A DNA stretch of 64,000 bases from contig WSYJ01000149.1 of assembly GCA_020186115.1 (NCBI GenBank), positions 124,001-188,000 on the forward strand. Direction: 5' to 3'. Under the pieces are notes generated by a model. It did no database searches. It had not been told where the DNA came from and saw only the letters and a list, made by a program, of their open reading frames with translations. Below are positions 40,622 through 50,208 of the stretch, one piece after another. A program made the position numbers and the translations under genes. This DNA is from Histomonas meleagridis (Eukaryota; Parabasalia; Tritrichomonadida; Dientamoebidae). Position 1 is the first letter of the stretch. Each line of letters starts with the position of its first letter.

Positions 40622-41547
40622 ATGTTCCTGGTTTACAATTTTGAAAGGTATCTCATTTTTCAATCCTGTAAAGTATTGTAATATAATTAAGACACTTCAC
40701 AATGATCCAAAACCGCTCAAAAATGAAAATCAAACTTTCTAATGAAATATTAGAAACAAATACTTAATTGCAGAAAAATGGCATTGCTGGTTTGATGATA
40801 TATACATAAAAATATAGTTTTTCAGGGCTTATTATCAATATACTAATATCAATGTATTGCTATTATTATTATTATTCTATTTGATCAGGCTAATTGATGA
40901 TTTATTTACATTAAATTGCTTTTTTAGAAAGCTTCACTCAATTTTTTCCATCTCGGAATACATGTAACATTTTATGTTACATTAAAAAATTTCACTCACA
41001 ATATTGTTGTTGTCATTTTCAAACTTGTTTTTATTAGCCTTTTATATATTTGCACATAATAATTACTGATTATTTGTCATAATAATAAAAGATATTCGAA
41101 AAGCAGAAATATTGAATATGATTTTTCCATAAAGTAACAAAAGTTAATATATGAATAGCTATTATTATCGATTTAATTTTGTTTTTCGAAAAGATATTTT
41201 TTGTCTGGGAAGCGACGGCTTCCGACCATCCCTTCTTTCAAAAAAACAATTTTTGTGAGTAACCGGATTTCGGTGATACGCGCGCGATCATTCAATTTGT
41301 ATCAACAGTTTAACCTCTACGATGAAATATCGACTTTTCGCACGAAAGCTTACATCGTACTTAAGTTAAAACACCGATAATTTCAAATCTAGAAGTTAAA
41401 AGAGGATTTGTATTCAATATGATCGTACCTAATCAGCCTCATTCAAAAAGTGATTTTGACCGCCCAGGTCCAACACAAATCCTACTGAAAATATTAAATA
41501 CAACAATTAAAAATTGAGATACGAACAATAACTACACACAAAATTTG
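40622..41547. other. intergenic between divergent genes
   Basis: About 0.9 kb. AT-rich, apart from a short CG-rich stretch around 41200-41350 (ACGCGCGCGATC at 41278-41289) that stands out against the background and may belong to the promoter of the downstream gene. No gene recognised. Confidence 0.4.
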
Positions 41548-43506
41548 ATGAGGATCGGAGAAGAAGAAGAATCTGATATCCATATGGAGCATCAAGATTT
41601 GTTTAATAAACATGAACAAAAAAATGAAGGTCCTATCCCATTCAAAAGTTTCTTTTCTGAACTTGGTGATCAATCAAAAAATGTACATAATTTATTTTAT
41701 GAAATCCGTATTTTTGTCATGGGATTAATGATGATAATTTCTGGGACAGGGCTTGTTCAACCTGATTCGAATTGTAAGACAATAACAATGTTATTCTTTA
41801 GATTCATTCATTTTATGTCTTTTTCTACAGATTCTATGCTTGAGATGAACAAAATTCATATATTAGTTATGTTAATTATATTAGTTGTTAATGTATTATC
41901 AGGCATTATCACCCTTATATTGCTAATGCAATATAAAAATCAAATGACTCTTAATAAATACTTAAGCACCACATGGATTGTAATGCATCGCTGCATCATC
42001 TTATTTCCATCACTCATCATTGGCAAGTATTTTGGATTTTATTTTAACAAGCTTACATATGATCAAAATTTAACAAGCTATGTTCCTACACTTGCCCTTA
42101 TATTCATTTCTTTAGTTGCCTGGTTATGGTCTATAGGTCTTAGTTCATATGTTTATAACTTCAATGTCACAAGCAAACGAATATATTCTGATTCATCACG
42201 CCTACATCGATCCAATGCCTTTTTCGAAGTATTTCTTACATTTTATCCACTTCTAAATTCGATGTACATTGATGTTATGAAATCCTTTTTTGGCTTAGCT
42301 AATTCATATATCAGTTTTCCCATCTTTAACTTCATCATCTTTCTTATCTGCACTATCATCATCATTAAGAACACACCATTTATCGTTCCATCCACCAATT
42401 GGCGCTTTATACATTTAATTTTCACCACATTTTTATTATCATTTTTACCGATAATATCAAATTATTTACCCAATGCATTAGGCTTTTCATTAATTCTTCT
42501 ACTAATCTTTAATCCATTATTTCTCTTTTTATCACGTATAATCTTTTTTAAGTATAATTCCAGCACAGAAACAAATCAATCGGATGAACTTTGTAACTTT
42601 TCACGTCTTCCAGAAGATACAGATGAATCACCCACCAATAAATATCCATTAATTTCAATCACCAAACAAGACATAACCATTTTGATCTATTTAATCTGCG
42701 GCCTAATATTTATGGTATATTTAAATGCTTTAACAGCGCAACGAATGCCAGAGACCACCGCATTACCCGATTATTTACATGAGAAGTTTTCCATAGCTAA
42801 ATCATTACGTGAATCCAAATATTATGGTAATTATCAAATCTCAAACATAGCATGTATCATCAATGGCATTACATTAATATCTTTCTTCTTCACAGCACGT
42901 GATTCATTTAATGTCCGACGAATCGTAATAATATATGCGACATTATGTTACATTCGAGCAGTCTCTTTCTTCTTGACGACAATGCCAGCCCCTTGTACAG
43001 GTACAACGAAATGTCCATGCAGTGAACATAAGGCATTGACTGACTTGAAGCATGCAAACCCATTCATGATCGCGTTCTCGTGGCTGTTCGGACTCGGAAT
43101 GTTTCTGACGCATCCGCAATGTGGCGATTTAGTAATATCCGGACATACAATGTTCTTATGGCTATCCACTTTAGGGATATTGGATGTCATTAGAATTAAG
43201 ATTCCAACGCCATTCAAACAATTGATGTCAGCGTCGTGGGTAATGTTCATTATGGTTTCGTTGTTGTTCATCATAATCTCGAGAAATCATTACTCAATCG
43301 ATGTATGGTTCGGATTTATATTCCCACAAATGTTTTGGATGCTATATAAGGCAGGTCAGAACTCTTTGAAATTTAAGCCCGGTAATAATGACTCTTGTTT
43401 GCTAGAGCTGTTACGATGGATAGAATATAGAAAGTTCCAATTGATCGATGACGAAGAACAAAACAACGAAGAAAACGTACAAATTTATGAGGAACCGACA
43501 ATGTAA
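41548..43506 (+). CDS. sphingomyelin-synthase-related phosphotransferase, long form
   Basis: This 652-residue multi-pass protein has its catalytic region in the C-terminal part. There 'CGDLVISGHTMFLWLSTLG' and 'SRNHYSIDVWFGF' give the SMS signature with His, His and Asp of the PAP2-like triad. Such enzymes move phosphocholine or phosphoethanolamine onto ceramide. The N-terminal 370 residues add about six further membrane segments, longer than animal SMS or SMSr (about 410), and contain no SAM domain. A charged loop of about 40 residues ('TETNQSDELCNFSR') separates the halves. I start at the ATG at 41548. Confidence 0.85.
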   Translation: MRIGEEEESDIHMEHQDLFNKHEQKNEGPIPFKSFFSELGDQSKNVHNLFYEIRIFVMGLMMIISGTGLVQPDSNCKTITMLFFRFIHFMSFSTDSMLEMNKIHILVMLIILVVNVLSGIITLILLMQYKNQMTLNKYLSTTWIVMHRCIILFPSLIIGKYFGFYFNKLTYDQNLTSYVPTLALIFISLVAWLWSIGLSSYVYNFNVTSKRIYSDSSRLHRSNAFFEVFLTFYPLLNSMYIDVMKSFFGLANSYISFPIFNFIIFLICTIIIIKNTPFIVPSTNWRFIHLIFTTFLLSFLPIISNYLPNALGFSLILLLIFNPLFLFLSRIIFFKYNSSTETNQSDELCNFSRLPEDTDESPTNKYPLISITKQDITILIYLICGLIFMVYLNALTAQRMPETTALPDYLHEKFSIAKSLRESKYYGNYQISNIACIINGITLISFFFTARDSFNVRRIVIIYATLCYIRAVSFFLTTMPAPCTGTTKCPCSEHKALTDLKHANPFMIAFSWLFGLGMFLTHPQCGDLVISGHTMFLWLSTLGILDVIRIKIPTPFKQLMSASWVMFIMVSLLFIIISRNHYSIDVWFGFIFPQMFWMLYKAGQNSLKFKPGNNDSCLLELLRWIEYRKFQLIDDEEQNNEENVQIYEEPTM

Positions 43507-44485
43507 CGTATAGAATTGTTTTGGAAAGTTCAATACTGTATCGTGGTATTGAATTTTTGATCGTCTGTTTGAAGAAGGTGTATCAATTGAGTAATATATA
43601 AATAAAATTATTCTGTTCTTTAATATTTCGTTGGAATTACGATTACAATTATTGGTGACCATTCATCTGTAACGACAAAGTATGTGTAACATGTATTTTT
43701 TAGCGAATGTATTGAATATAGAAATTTCTGATGAGTCAAAACAATTTCCGATTGTTGTTGACCTACTGAATGGGAATCCTATTTGCTTATCATAAAAAGT
43801 TAAATCATTTAGAGGAAAATCTTCAAATGATAGCTTGAAAAACTGAAAAAAACTACTAAAAACTAACCATCATAAATCCTTTATGAATTAAATATGGTTT
43901 TTTTTTAAACAGCATTTATGGGTTATATAGAATAGAAATTCATTGTATACATCATCTGCAAGAAGAAAAATAAACCAATGATTGACCCACAACAACTTTT
44001 AAAAAAGTTAATTTTAATAACATATGACTCATATAATGCTTTAGAAAACGAAGTACAATTTCTAGTATAAATTTTTATTTATGAAAAAAAAATTATGAAT
44101 ATCATTTTTATTTGCTATATTTCTATTATTCTCTTTGTCTTTTGTATCGTAACTTACATATTGATTGATAAATAACCGTCGATATTATCGGCCATAATAG
44201 CTATTTATTCTTGGCATTTTTTGAAAAACCAAAACGATTAAATTTTTTCACAAATGCAAAAATTGACACTTCCAAAGCAATGTGATAAAGAATAAAACAA
44301 CTTGACATTTGCAATTTTTTGGATAGTACTACATAGTTACGATCGAAAATTTTGAAAATATTATTAGTGTTCATTGATAATGCAATGTTTACACTAAATT
44401 CTCATTAAAAAAAAAAACAGCGCACGTTTAATTTCGTTGACGCTTTGATGTTTAAACGGTTTTGATCGGTAAATTGAAGAAAAAA
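43507..44485. other. intergenic with small ankyrin-like relic near 43911-43950
   Basis: The text TTTAAACAGCATTTATGGGTTATATAGAATAG copies the start of an ankyrin module (spacer end, 'TAFM', then 'GYIE') with an internal deletion. A 30-codon frame from 43978 ('MIDPQQLLKKLILITYDSYN') ends at 44070 and is too short to assign. The rest is AT-rich. Confidence 0.4.
44455..44463 (+). promoter_or_regulatory. AACGGTTTT motif before the membrane protein gene
   Basis: Nearly the same string as before the gene at 16283 (AAACGGTTTT). It lies 22-31 nt upstream of the ATG at 44486, with TTGACGC and a second CGG nearby. Confidence 0.4.
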
Positions 44486-45487
44486 ATGAAATCAAAAATC
44501 ATTCACTTAACAAGAGAGGCTCTATATCAACTTCTTGCGCTTTTACTAGCAATAACGTATTATTTCCTTTCTAAGATAGAATTTGATTTTTCAAATATAT
44601 TTTTCAATGGTTTTGATTTACACAATATATATCAAGAAATTAAAGGGCTAAACATTTTGAATGACTTCATTTTATACATTTCAGCCATAATCGTCAATGT
44701 TTCTATTCGATTTTTAGTTGACGATGCATTTACATCCACATTATTATCGCCTCTTATCTTTTTAGACAAGAACTTTACTGATTTTCTTCATACAAAATCA
44801 AGTGTATTTGTTTTAATGTCTATATTTTTATCAATTCCCTTTTCTATTGAATTATCATTTTATCGAAGAAACCATCTGAGCTTTTTAATTCCATTTTTCT
44901 TCTCAATTATCATCTGCAGCTTTTCCATAAAGTCAAAAACTCCATCAGTTATGCCATATATCTTTCTTGGAATTAATTTAATAAAATTCATGTTTGGTCC
45001 AACGCCCACAGTACCTCACAAAACATTACTTCTTTTATCACAGCTATTTATTACTTTAATATTTTTCTCTATAATTCCCAGATTTCTTTCACGATTACAC
45101 GAACGCATTCTTTGTGATGGCATTGATATTGCCAATGACATAGTCACACGCAAACGAATTGGGCTTCTCTTTGATTACTATGCGTATGGAGATAACATCC
45201 GTCTGTTTTTTGTGATGTTATTATTTGTTTTAATATCAATAAACAATAAACATTCGCACGTTGCGTCGTTTGTGTACGCAGCTGTTGCATCACTTGTTTG
45301 CCCACAATGTACAAATGGTGTACGAACACAGGAAATAATTATATTCCATTTGAAGGCGTACATGTTTTTGGCACTGTGCGTACAATTAGCGGAAACAAGA
45401 AGCAAAAGAGAAATAGTGGCAATGTGTGTGATGGCATTAGTGGAAAGTAACCCACGAATTGGAGAAGTGGAAAGGAAAATATTCTAA
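44486..45487 (+). CDS. multi-pass membrane protein, unknown family
   Basis: This 333-residue protein starts at the ATG at 44486 ('MKSKIIHLTREALYQLLALL'); the longer frame begins with TTG. I count about seven to nine hydrophobic segments, for example 'YQLLALLLAITYYFL', 'SSVFVLMSIFLSIPF', 'FLIPFFFSIIICSFSI' and 'LFFVMLLFVLISINNK'. Loops include 'FGPTPTVPHK' and 'LVCPQCTNGVRTQE', where a CPxC motif might bind metal. The family is unknown to me; a transporter or lipid enzyme is possible. Confidence 0.75.
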   Translation: MKSKIIHLTREALYQLLALLLAITYYFLSKIEFDFSNIFFNGFDLHNIYQEIKGLNILNDFILYISAIIVNVSIRFLVDDAFTSTLLSPLIFLDKNFTDFLHTKSSVFVLMSIFLSIPFSIELSFYRRNHLSFLIPFFFSIIICSFSIKSKTPSVMPYIFLGINLIKFMFGPTPTVPHKTLLLLSQLFITLIFFSIIPRFLSRLHERILCDGIDIANDIVTRKRIGLLFDYYAYGDNIRLFFVMLLFVLISINNKHSHVASFVYAAVASLVCPQCTNGVRTQEIIIFHLKAYMFLALCVQLAETRSKREIVAMCVMALVESNPRIGEVERKIF

Positions 45488-46616
45488 TGAGTGTATAAAT
45501 AAAATTGATTTTTGTGTCAACCAGCTCACCTCATGTTTTTTTGTTCATTACAAAGTTTTTTTCTCATTTTTTCTCTTCTTTTTTTCTTTTTACATCTCTT
45601 TTTCTTTTGTTTTTTTCCTAATTTTTCTTATTTAATTTTTTTCTTTTTCAAATGATTAACCTAATGACATGTTTACCTCATAAATTTAATATTAATTGAA
45701 TCAATTATACCTCATGAAATCCCGACACAATGTGTCATTTTTTTTTTTTTTTTGGAATACCTTCAATTTATTCAATGTCTTTAATCGATAGTTTGTGTAT
45801 CTTTTAATAGCTATTAGCTAATGGACAATTTATAAATATTTTTCAAAATAGTTTACTATGCACACCTCAAAGGGGGAAACGGTTTATTTCCCCTTTTTAC
45901 CCATAATTTTCAATACATTATAATCGTCATCAATAATTGTCTCCTTTTTTTAAATGTCATCTTCCCCTTCTACTCCTTTTGAAGCACAGAACGAGCGAAA
46001 GATATTGGAGATAACTAAAACATTAGAAAAGTAAATGAAATATAAAATTTATTTGAGAAAATATGTCACCTGTGTAAAATATATAATCATGTAAATTACA
46101 AAGTTTTTGTTTGTTCATTTGAATTTCAAATTTTATGATTTTGCATGGTATCGGGTTTCGACAGAGACAAAAATGATATCAATTTAAAAAATTGATAATT
46201 TTATGTAAGGTGATAAATTACCGAATTTAAATGATTTTTATTAGATGCCTTGAAAAATTAGTATTATTATTAACATATTTGTTTATAAATTTGGATGCAT
46301 CTAAAAAGCACCTTAGATAATTCATCTTTTTCTGAAAAATGGCCCTAAGGATTTTCCTCATACGAAGAAACTAAAAAATATAGGGATCTTTAAAAGTAAA
46401 ACAAGTCCATTCACAAAAAATCCTAAGATTCAATCCATCAAAATGTTTAAAACAAATAGGAATGGATTTTTTCTTTAAAATTAAATTTTAAAACAATCGC
46501 CTCAATTTATGATAAAAATAATATTACAAATATGTAAAACATAGATTTTTTGATTAAAGCATTATTTAAATTTTATGTAAAAAAATCAATTATGACAAAT
46601 TTCGGAGGACAATTAT
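45488..46616. other. intergenic with polypyrimidine tract and a 26-codon ORF
   Basis: 45530-45655 is an almost pure T/C tract on the plus strand. At 45954-46034 a short frame encodes 'MSSSPSTPFEAQNERKILEI' and six more residues before TAA. Codon use looks gene-like, and it could be the 5' end of a gene lost by deletion or a genuine micro-peptide. After 46034 I see no continuation in any frame. Confidence 0.35.
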
Positions 46617-47072
46617 ATGTATTCTATGTCAGTTGATGGTACAGTTACAAGACTTGAAATTGTTGAAAATGGAGGCATTGAAGAACTTTATCAAATGTTC
46701 TTGGGTTCAATTAAGAAAGAAAATGGTTTTATAGTTGTTTATAGCTTGGAATATCGCTCATCTTTCATGGATGCTAAAAGACGTTGCAGTGATATTTTGA
46801 AAATCCAAAATCGTGTTAATGTGCCAATAATCATATGTGCTAATTTTTCTGATACCCAAGATAAGAGACGTGTTATTACCAGACGAGAAGGCGAGGAACT
46901 TGCGGTAATATTCAATGCAAAATACTTTGAAACTTCAGCAAGGTTAAACACTGGCATCACTGAAACATTTTCTGAAATGGTCAGAATGCTGAGAGAGATG
47001 GTGCCTGTTGAGACAAAACAAAACATTGAAACGGAGCAAACCTCGGAAAAAAAGAATTGCATTGTGTATTAA
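46617..47072 (+). CDS. N-terminally truncated Ras-like protein with degenerate G motifs
   Basis: This 151-residue protein corresponds to Ras-family residues from about 45 to the end. P-loop and switch I are missing. The DTAGQ motif is 'VENGG', NKxD is 'ANFSD', while 'ETSARLN' (SAK region) is kept. The C-terminus 'KKNCIVY' retains a CaaX-like end. Helices and strands after switch II are well preserved ('FIVVYSLEYRSSF', 'VNVPIIICANFSD'). It is either a pseudogene whose 5' end is gone, with the remainder still open, or a Ras-like protein that no longer binds nucleotide. No upstream frame supplies the missing part. Confidence 0.65.
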   Translation: MYSMSVDGTVTRLEIVENGGIEELYQMFLGSIKKENGFIVVYSLEYRSSFMDAKRRCSDILKIQNRVNVPIIICANFSDTQDKRRVITRREGEELAVIFNAKYFETSARLNTGITETFSEMVRMLREMVPVETKQNIETEQTSEKKNCIVY

Positions 47073-47223
47073 AAGATTTATGTTTAGAATTTTAGGTAAA
47101 TTCTTCTTTGATGCCTAACAAAGCACATTAACAATTGCAAATATGTTACTGAGTGATTTAAAAAAAATTTAAGCTTGGGAACTCATCAAATTTTTAAGGC
47201 AAAATTTCATCATCCATCGATCT

Positions 47224-47437
47224 ACATTTGTTTTACACGAATAAAAATTAGAGTAGCTGAGTGTCGGCATTTGTTTTATACAAATAAAAATTAGAGTAGC
47301 TGAGTGTTACATTTGTTTTATACAAATAAAAATAAGGGTAGCTGAGTGTCGGCATTTGTTTTATACAAATAAAAATTAGAGTAGCTGAGTGTTACATTTG
47401 TTTTATACAAATAAAAATTAGAGTAGCTGAGTGTTGA
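47224..47437. repeat. minisatellite, five units of about 43 bp
   Basis: The core CATTTGTTTTATACAAATAA followed by AAATTAGAGTAGCTGAGTGT is repeated five times. Units alternate between 'GTCGGCATTTG' and 'GTTACATTTG' junctions, suggesting an 86-bp higher-order unit. It lies between the Ras-like and HAD genes, close to both 3' ends. Confidence 0.85.
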
Positions 47438-47525
47438 CATATATTTTTAAATTTCTCTAAATAAAAACATATATAGTAACATCTAAATCATATAGATATA
47501 TTAATCCAACTTTACACTATTAATT

Positions 47526-48362
47526 TCATAATTCACATTTTTTATTCTTTGCCATTTCCTCTAACAGATCTGCAACTTCAACAAGTGACTTCATTACGTA
47601 CGTTGGTTTGTCTCTTTCTTCTGCCCTTTCCGCGTCCTCGACAGTGTCCACACCGGTCAGCACAAGCACTGACCTTGCTCCATGACGCGCCGCAAACGCA
47701 ACGTCTGTCACTATGCGGTCGCCGACCATCATCACATCATCCTTAGAGACGCAGAGAGTGTTGAGCACTGTTTCGAACATTGCGTCTTCCGGTTTACCAA
47801 TGACAATAGCGCGTTTATGCGACGCGGCTTCGAATGTTCGAACCATAGAGCCGCTGCCAGGAATGAGGACATTGTGCGGCATTGGGAAATTAGGATCTGG
47901 ATTAGTACCAATAAGTGGACAATTATAACGCTTGATGATGTTCATGCCACGTGCGATCTCTTCAAATGTACATGTGTCTGATTTGGAAACTACAACAGCA
48001 TCAACTGGAATGATATCAGAATCTGTTTCAACATTGTGAACTTCAACACCATGAAGACCTAGCTCTTCCATAAGACCTGGAAAACCTGAAACAAAGACTT
48101 TGGTGATGTTATGTGAATTTAAATATTTGGCTGTCGCAAATCCTGATGAAAAAATATCATCAACAGTAAAACCTTCTAATCCTATGTTTTCCATAAATGA
48201 TAGATACTTGGAACGGGTTTTTGAACTATTATTTGTTACTAAAACAAGACGAATTCCAAGTTTACGAATACGGTTAAGTGAATCAATAGCACCTTTTATT
48301 GGAGTACCATCTATCCAAATAACTCCATCACCATCAAGAAGTAAAACTTTTGGAGGATTCAT
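47526..48362 (-). CDS. HAD-superfamily phosphatase (PGP / 4-nitrophenylphosphatase, NagD type)
   Basis: This 278-residue soluble phosphatase has the four HAD motifs: 'LLLDGDGVIW' with both aspartates, 'LVTNNSSKTR', Lys in 'VIGKPEDAMF', and 'MVGDRIVTDVAFA'. The C2 cap lies between, as in phosphoglycolate/glycerol-3-phosphate phosphatase and NagD. Likely substrates are phosphoglycolate or other small phosphates, a metabolite-repair role. The 3' third is GC-rich compared with the 5' part. Its 5' end is 81 nt from the divergent gene at 48444, so the two may share a promoter region. Confidence 0.92.
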   Translation of the reverse strand: MNPPKVLLLDGDGVIWIDGTPIKGAIDSLNRIRKLGIRLVLVTNNSSKTRSKYLSFMENIGLEGFTVDDIFSSGFATAKYLNSHNITKVFVSGFPGLMEELGLHGVEVHNVETDSDIIPVDAVVVSKSDTCTFEEIARGMNIIKRYNCPLIGTNPDPNFPMPHNVLIPGSGSMVRTFEAASHKRAIVIGKPEDAMFETVLNTLCVSKDDVMMVGDRIVTDVAFAARHGARSVLVLTGVDTVEDAERAEERDKPTYVMKSLVEVADLLEEMAKNKKCEL

Positions 48363-48443
48363 TGTGTTTTATGTGAATAAAATTAATTGAAACAGAGTTT
48401 GTGAATTTTGTTGAATACCGACATTTGAAATGAAAAATCAGAC

Positions 48444-49328
48444 ATGGAAAAATGGAAAAAACTAACGAATTTTTATAAATATTTAGAAAAAACAGAACAG
48501 GAACTTACAGACAAAATTTACAATGTTCAAATAGAAGTTAAAAATATGCAAGAAATTTTGGATAAAATCTCACCAAATCCTGTTTCTGAACCAAAAGAAG
48601 AAGCTCGACCTCAAAGATTTCAAAATCGCAAAGTGTTTCGTGGATTTGATTACAAAGTAACACCACAAGTTGCACAAAGATCATTGGATCCTTACAATGA
48701 ATTTCTTGATGCTTTAGAGGAATATAAAAAAATACCGAATACAAATCGTAGCCAGTTGTCACTTAGATTTGCTAAACGTGTTATGGACTTTTCTAGAATG
48801 ACACCTGCTCATATGCACCAAAGATTAATTCCATGCATCAAAAGACTTGACAAAGAACTCGATAAAATATTAAACTATGACACAGAAAAACCAAATTTAA
48901 GGTTTAGAGCAAAATATACAACAGAAAAAGCAATTCAAACGGTTCATCAATATGAAGATCTGATAAAAGAACTTGGACTTCTTCGGAAAACAAGCGTAAT
49001 ATCATGTGAAATGGAGCTAAGTAATACTAAAAATACTGAAGAGAAACCTAAAAAAGTAAAAACAGATTCTCAATATGAAGTCATTGCAAACTTCACACCG
49101 AGACAACTAAACTCTTTGTACGCACTTCGTGGTAACGCACGTAGATCATTGGTTGATGCATCAATTAAGGAAAAGGCGCAAAACGTTTTTTTCGGTTTTT
49201 TTGATGAAGTTAAAAATGATATATATGAAAGCGATGAACTCGTAATTGATGTACTTCGTGCTGCGCAAAGATCATTCATTATACTTTCTAATGATCAGCG
49301 TTCATATGCTATTGTTCAAGGAAGATAA
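48444..49328 (+). CDS. coiled-coil protein of unknown function
   Basis: This 294-residue charged protein has a coiled-coil N-terminus (residues 1-45, 'TEQELTDKIYNVQIEVKNMQ'), a linker with 'VFRGFDYKV', then helical regions rich in Lys, Glu and Arg. No signal or membrane segment. The C-terminal part ('NFTPRQLNSLYALRGNARRS') looks like a compact helical domain. I do not recognise the family. Confidence 0.72.
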   Translation: MEKWKKLTNFYKYLEKTEQELTDKIYNVQIEVKNMQEILDKISPNPVSEPKEEARPQRFQNRKVFRGFDYKVTPQVAQRSLDPYNEFLDALEEYKKIPNTNRSQLSLRFAKRVMDFSRMTPAHMHQRLIPCIKRLDKELDKILNYDTEKPNLRFRAKYTTEKAIQTVHQYEDLIKELGLLRKTSVISCEMELSNTKNTEEKPKKVKTDSQYEVIANFTPRQLNSLYALRGNARRSLVDASIKEKAQNVFFGFFDEVKNDIYESDELVIDVLRAAQRSFIILSNDQRSYAIVQGR

Positions 49329-49513
49329 AATTTCGATAAATGTTTTTGTTCGTAATTTTTATTATTTAATGATTGGTTTCACGTTGTATTAATTAAACAA
49401 GAAATATGAAATTTGGATCAAAACAAAAAATCATTACAACGATGCACATAAAGTATTTAAAATGTGGATGTAAACCATTTAATATTCATTTTACTCTTTA
49501 CAACGAATATTCC

Positions 49514-50146
49514 TTATTTCATCGACATCAAGAAATTGAATGCAGATGAATAATCTTTGTTGGTTGAAAAGTAAACTTCTCTAACAATTCCTTCTTCAAT
49601 GTTTGTTGCTCTAACCAGTTTTTGTATTTGATCGTTATCATTGCCACCATAATTTGGTGTATGAGGCGGTGGTGGAGGCGGTGGCGGTGGACGTGATGGA
49701 GGTGACCTTGGTGGATTAAAGTTACCGGATAGAATACATTCTATAGCTGCATCAAGGTTTCCTCCACAAATTTCAAGAGCTTTAGCCGCATCTTCAGGAG
49801 AGAATCCCATGTTAACCAACGCATTAATGTTAGGATCACGTGGTTTTGCAGCAGATGGAGGTGGAACTTTGCTGGGTGATTTTGAGTTTTGATTTGTTTT
49901 TCGCTTGTTTTCTTTTGGTAAAGGTAGTAACACTCTAACAGCAATAAAGTCGCCTTCTTTCATATGTAGAGATGAAATAATGACATCATCTGATAATTCA
50001 TAGCTTCGAAGATATAACTTAATTTCGAAATCTCCTTTAACACCAAGTTCCCTTCGAACTCTGAATTTTGTTTGTTCGACTGGTTCATTTCCAATTGGTA
50101 GATCAAAATTTTCTCCTGTCGCTTTCTTGAATGTGATTGTTGACAT
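49514..50146 (-). CDS. UBL-UBA protein with polyproline linker
   Basis: I start this 210-residue protein at the ATG at 50146 ('MSTITFKKATGENFDL'); the upstream extension of the frame is AT-rich and crosses the promoter of the neighbour. Residues 1-75 look ubiquitin-like. A canonical UBA follows at about 105-145 ('NALVNMGFSPEDAAKALEIC', 'GNLDAAIECIL'), then a run of prolines and a C-terminal UBA-like helix set ('QKLVRATNIEEGIVREVYF'). The order recalls Rad23-type shuttles carrying ubiquitylated cargo to the proteasome. An inverted AACGGTC lies about 20 nt upstream. Confidence 0.85.
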   Translation of the reverse strand: MSTITFKKATGENFDLPIGNEPVEQTKFRVRRELGVKGDFEIKLYLRSYELSDDVIISSLHMKEGDFIAVRVLLPLPKENKRKTNQNSKSPSKVPPPSAAKPRDPNINALVNMGFSPEDAAKALEICGGNLDAAIECILSGNFNPPRSPPSRPPPPPPPPPHTPNYGGNDNDQIQKLVRATNIEEGIVREVYFSTNKDYSSAFNFLMSMK

Positions 50147-50163
50147 TTTATTAACAGATTTTT

Positions 50164-50170
50164 GACCGTT
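50164..50170 (-). promoter_or_regulatory. AACGGTC motif in the divergent promoter region
   Basis: Read on the minus strand, TTTTAAACGGTCAAAAATC lies 18-24 nt before the UBL-UBA start codon. The 62-nt gap to the DUF3447 gene on the other strand must hold both promoters. Confidence 0.35.
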
Positions 50171-50208
50171 TAAAATCCACGAACAATAATTATTGCACTT
50201 TTTTATAA

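Noticed and set aside
43861-43870. ACTAAC string as a possible intron branch point
   Set aside because: No paired 5' splice signal and no coding sequence on either side.
46150-46170. Possible tRNA B-box (GGGTTTCGACAG)
   Set aside because: No matching A-box or cloverleaf; no convincing tRNA anywhere in the window.
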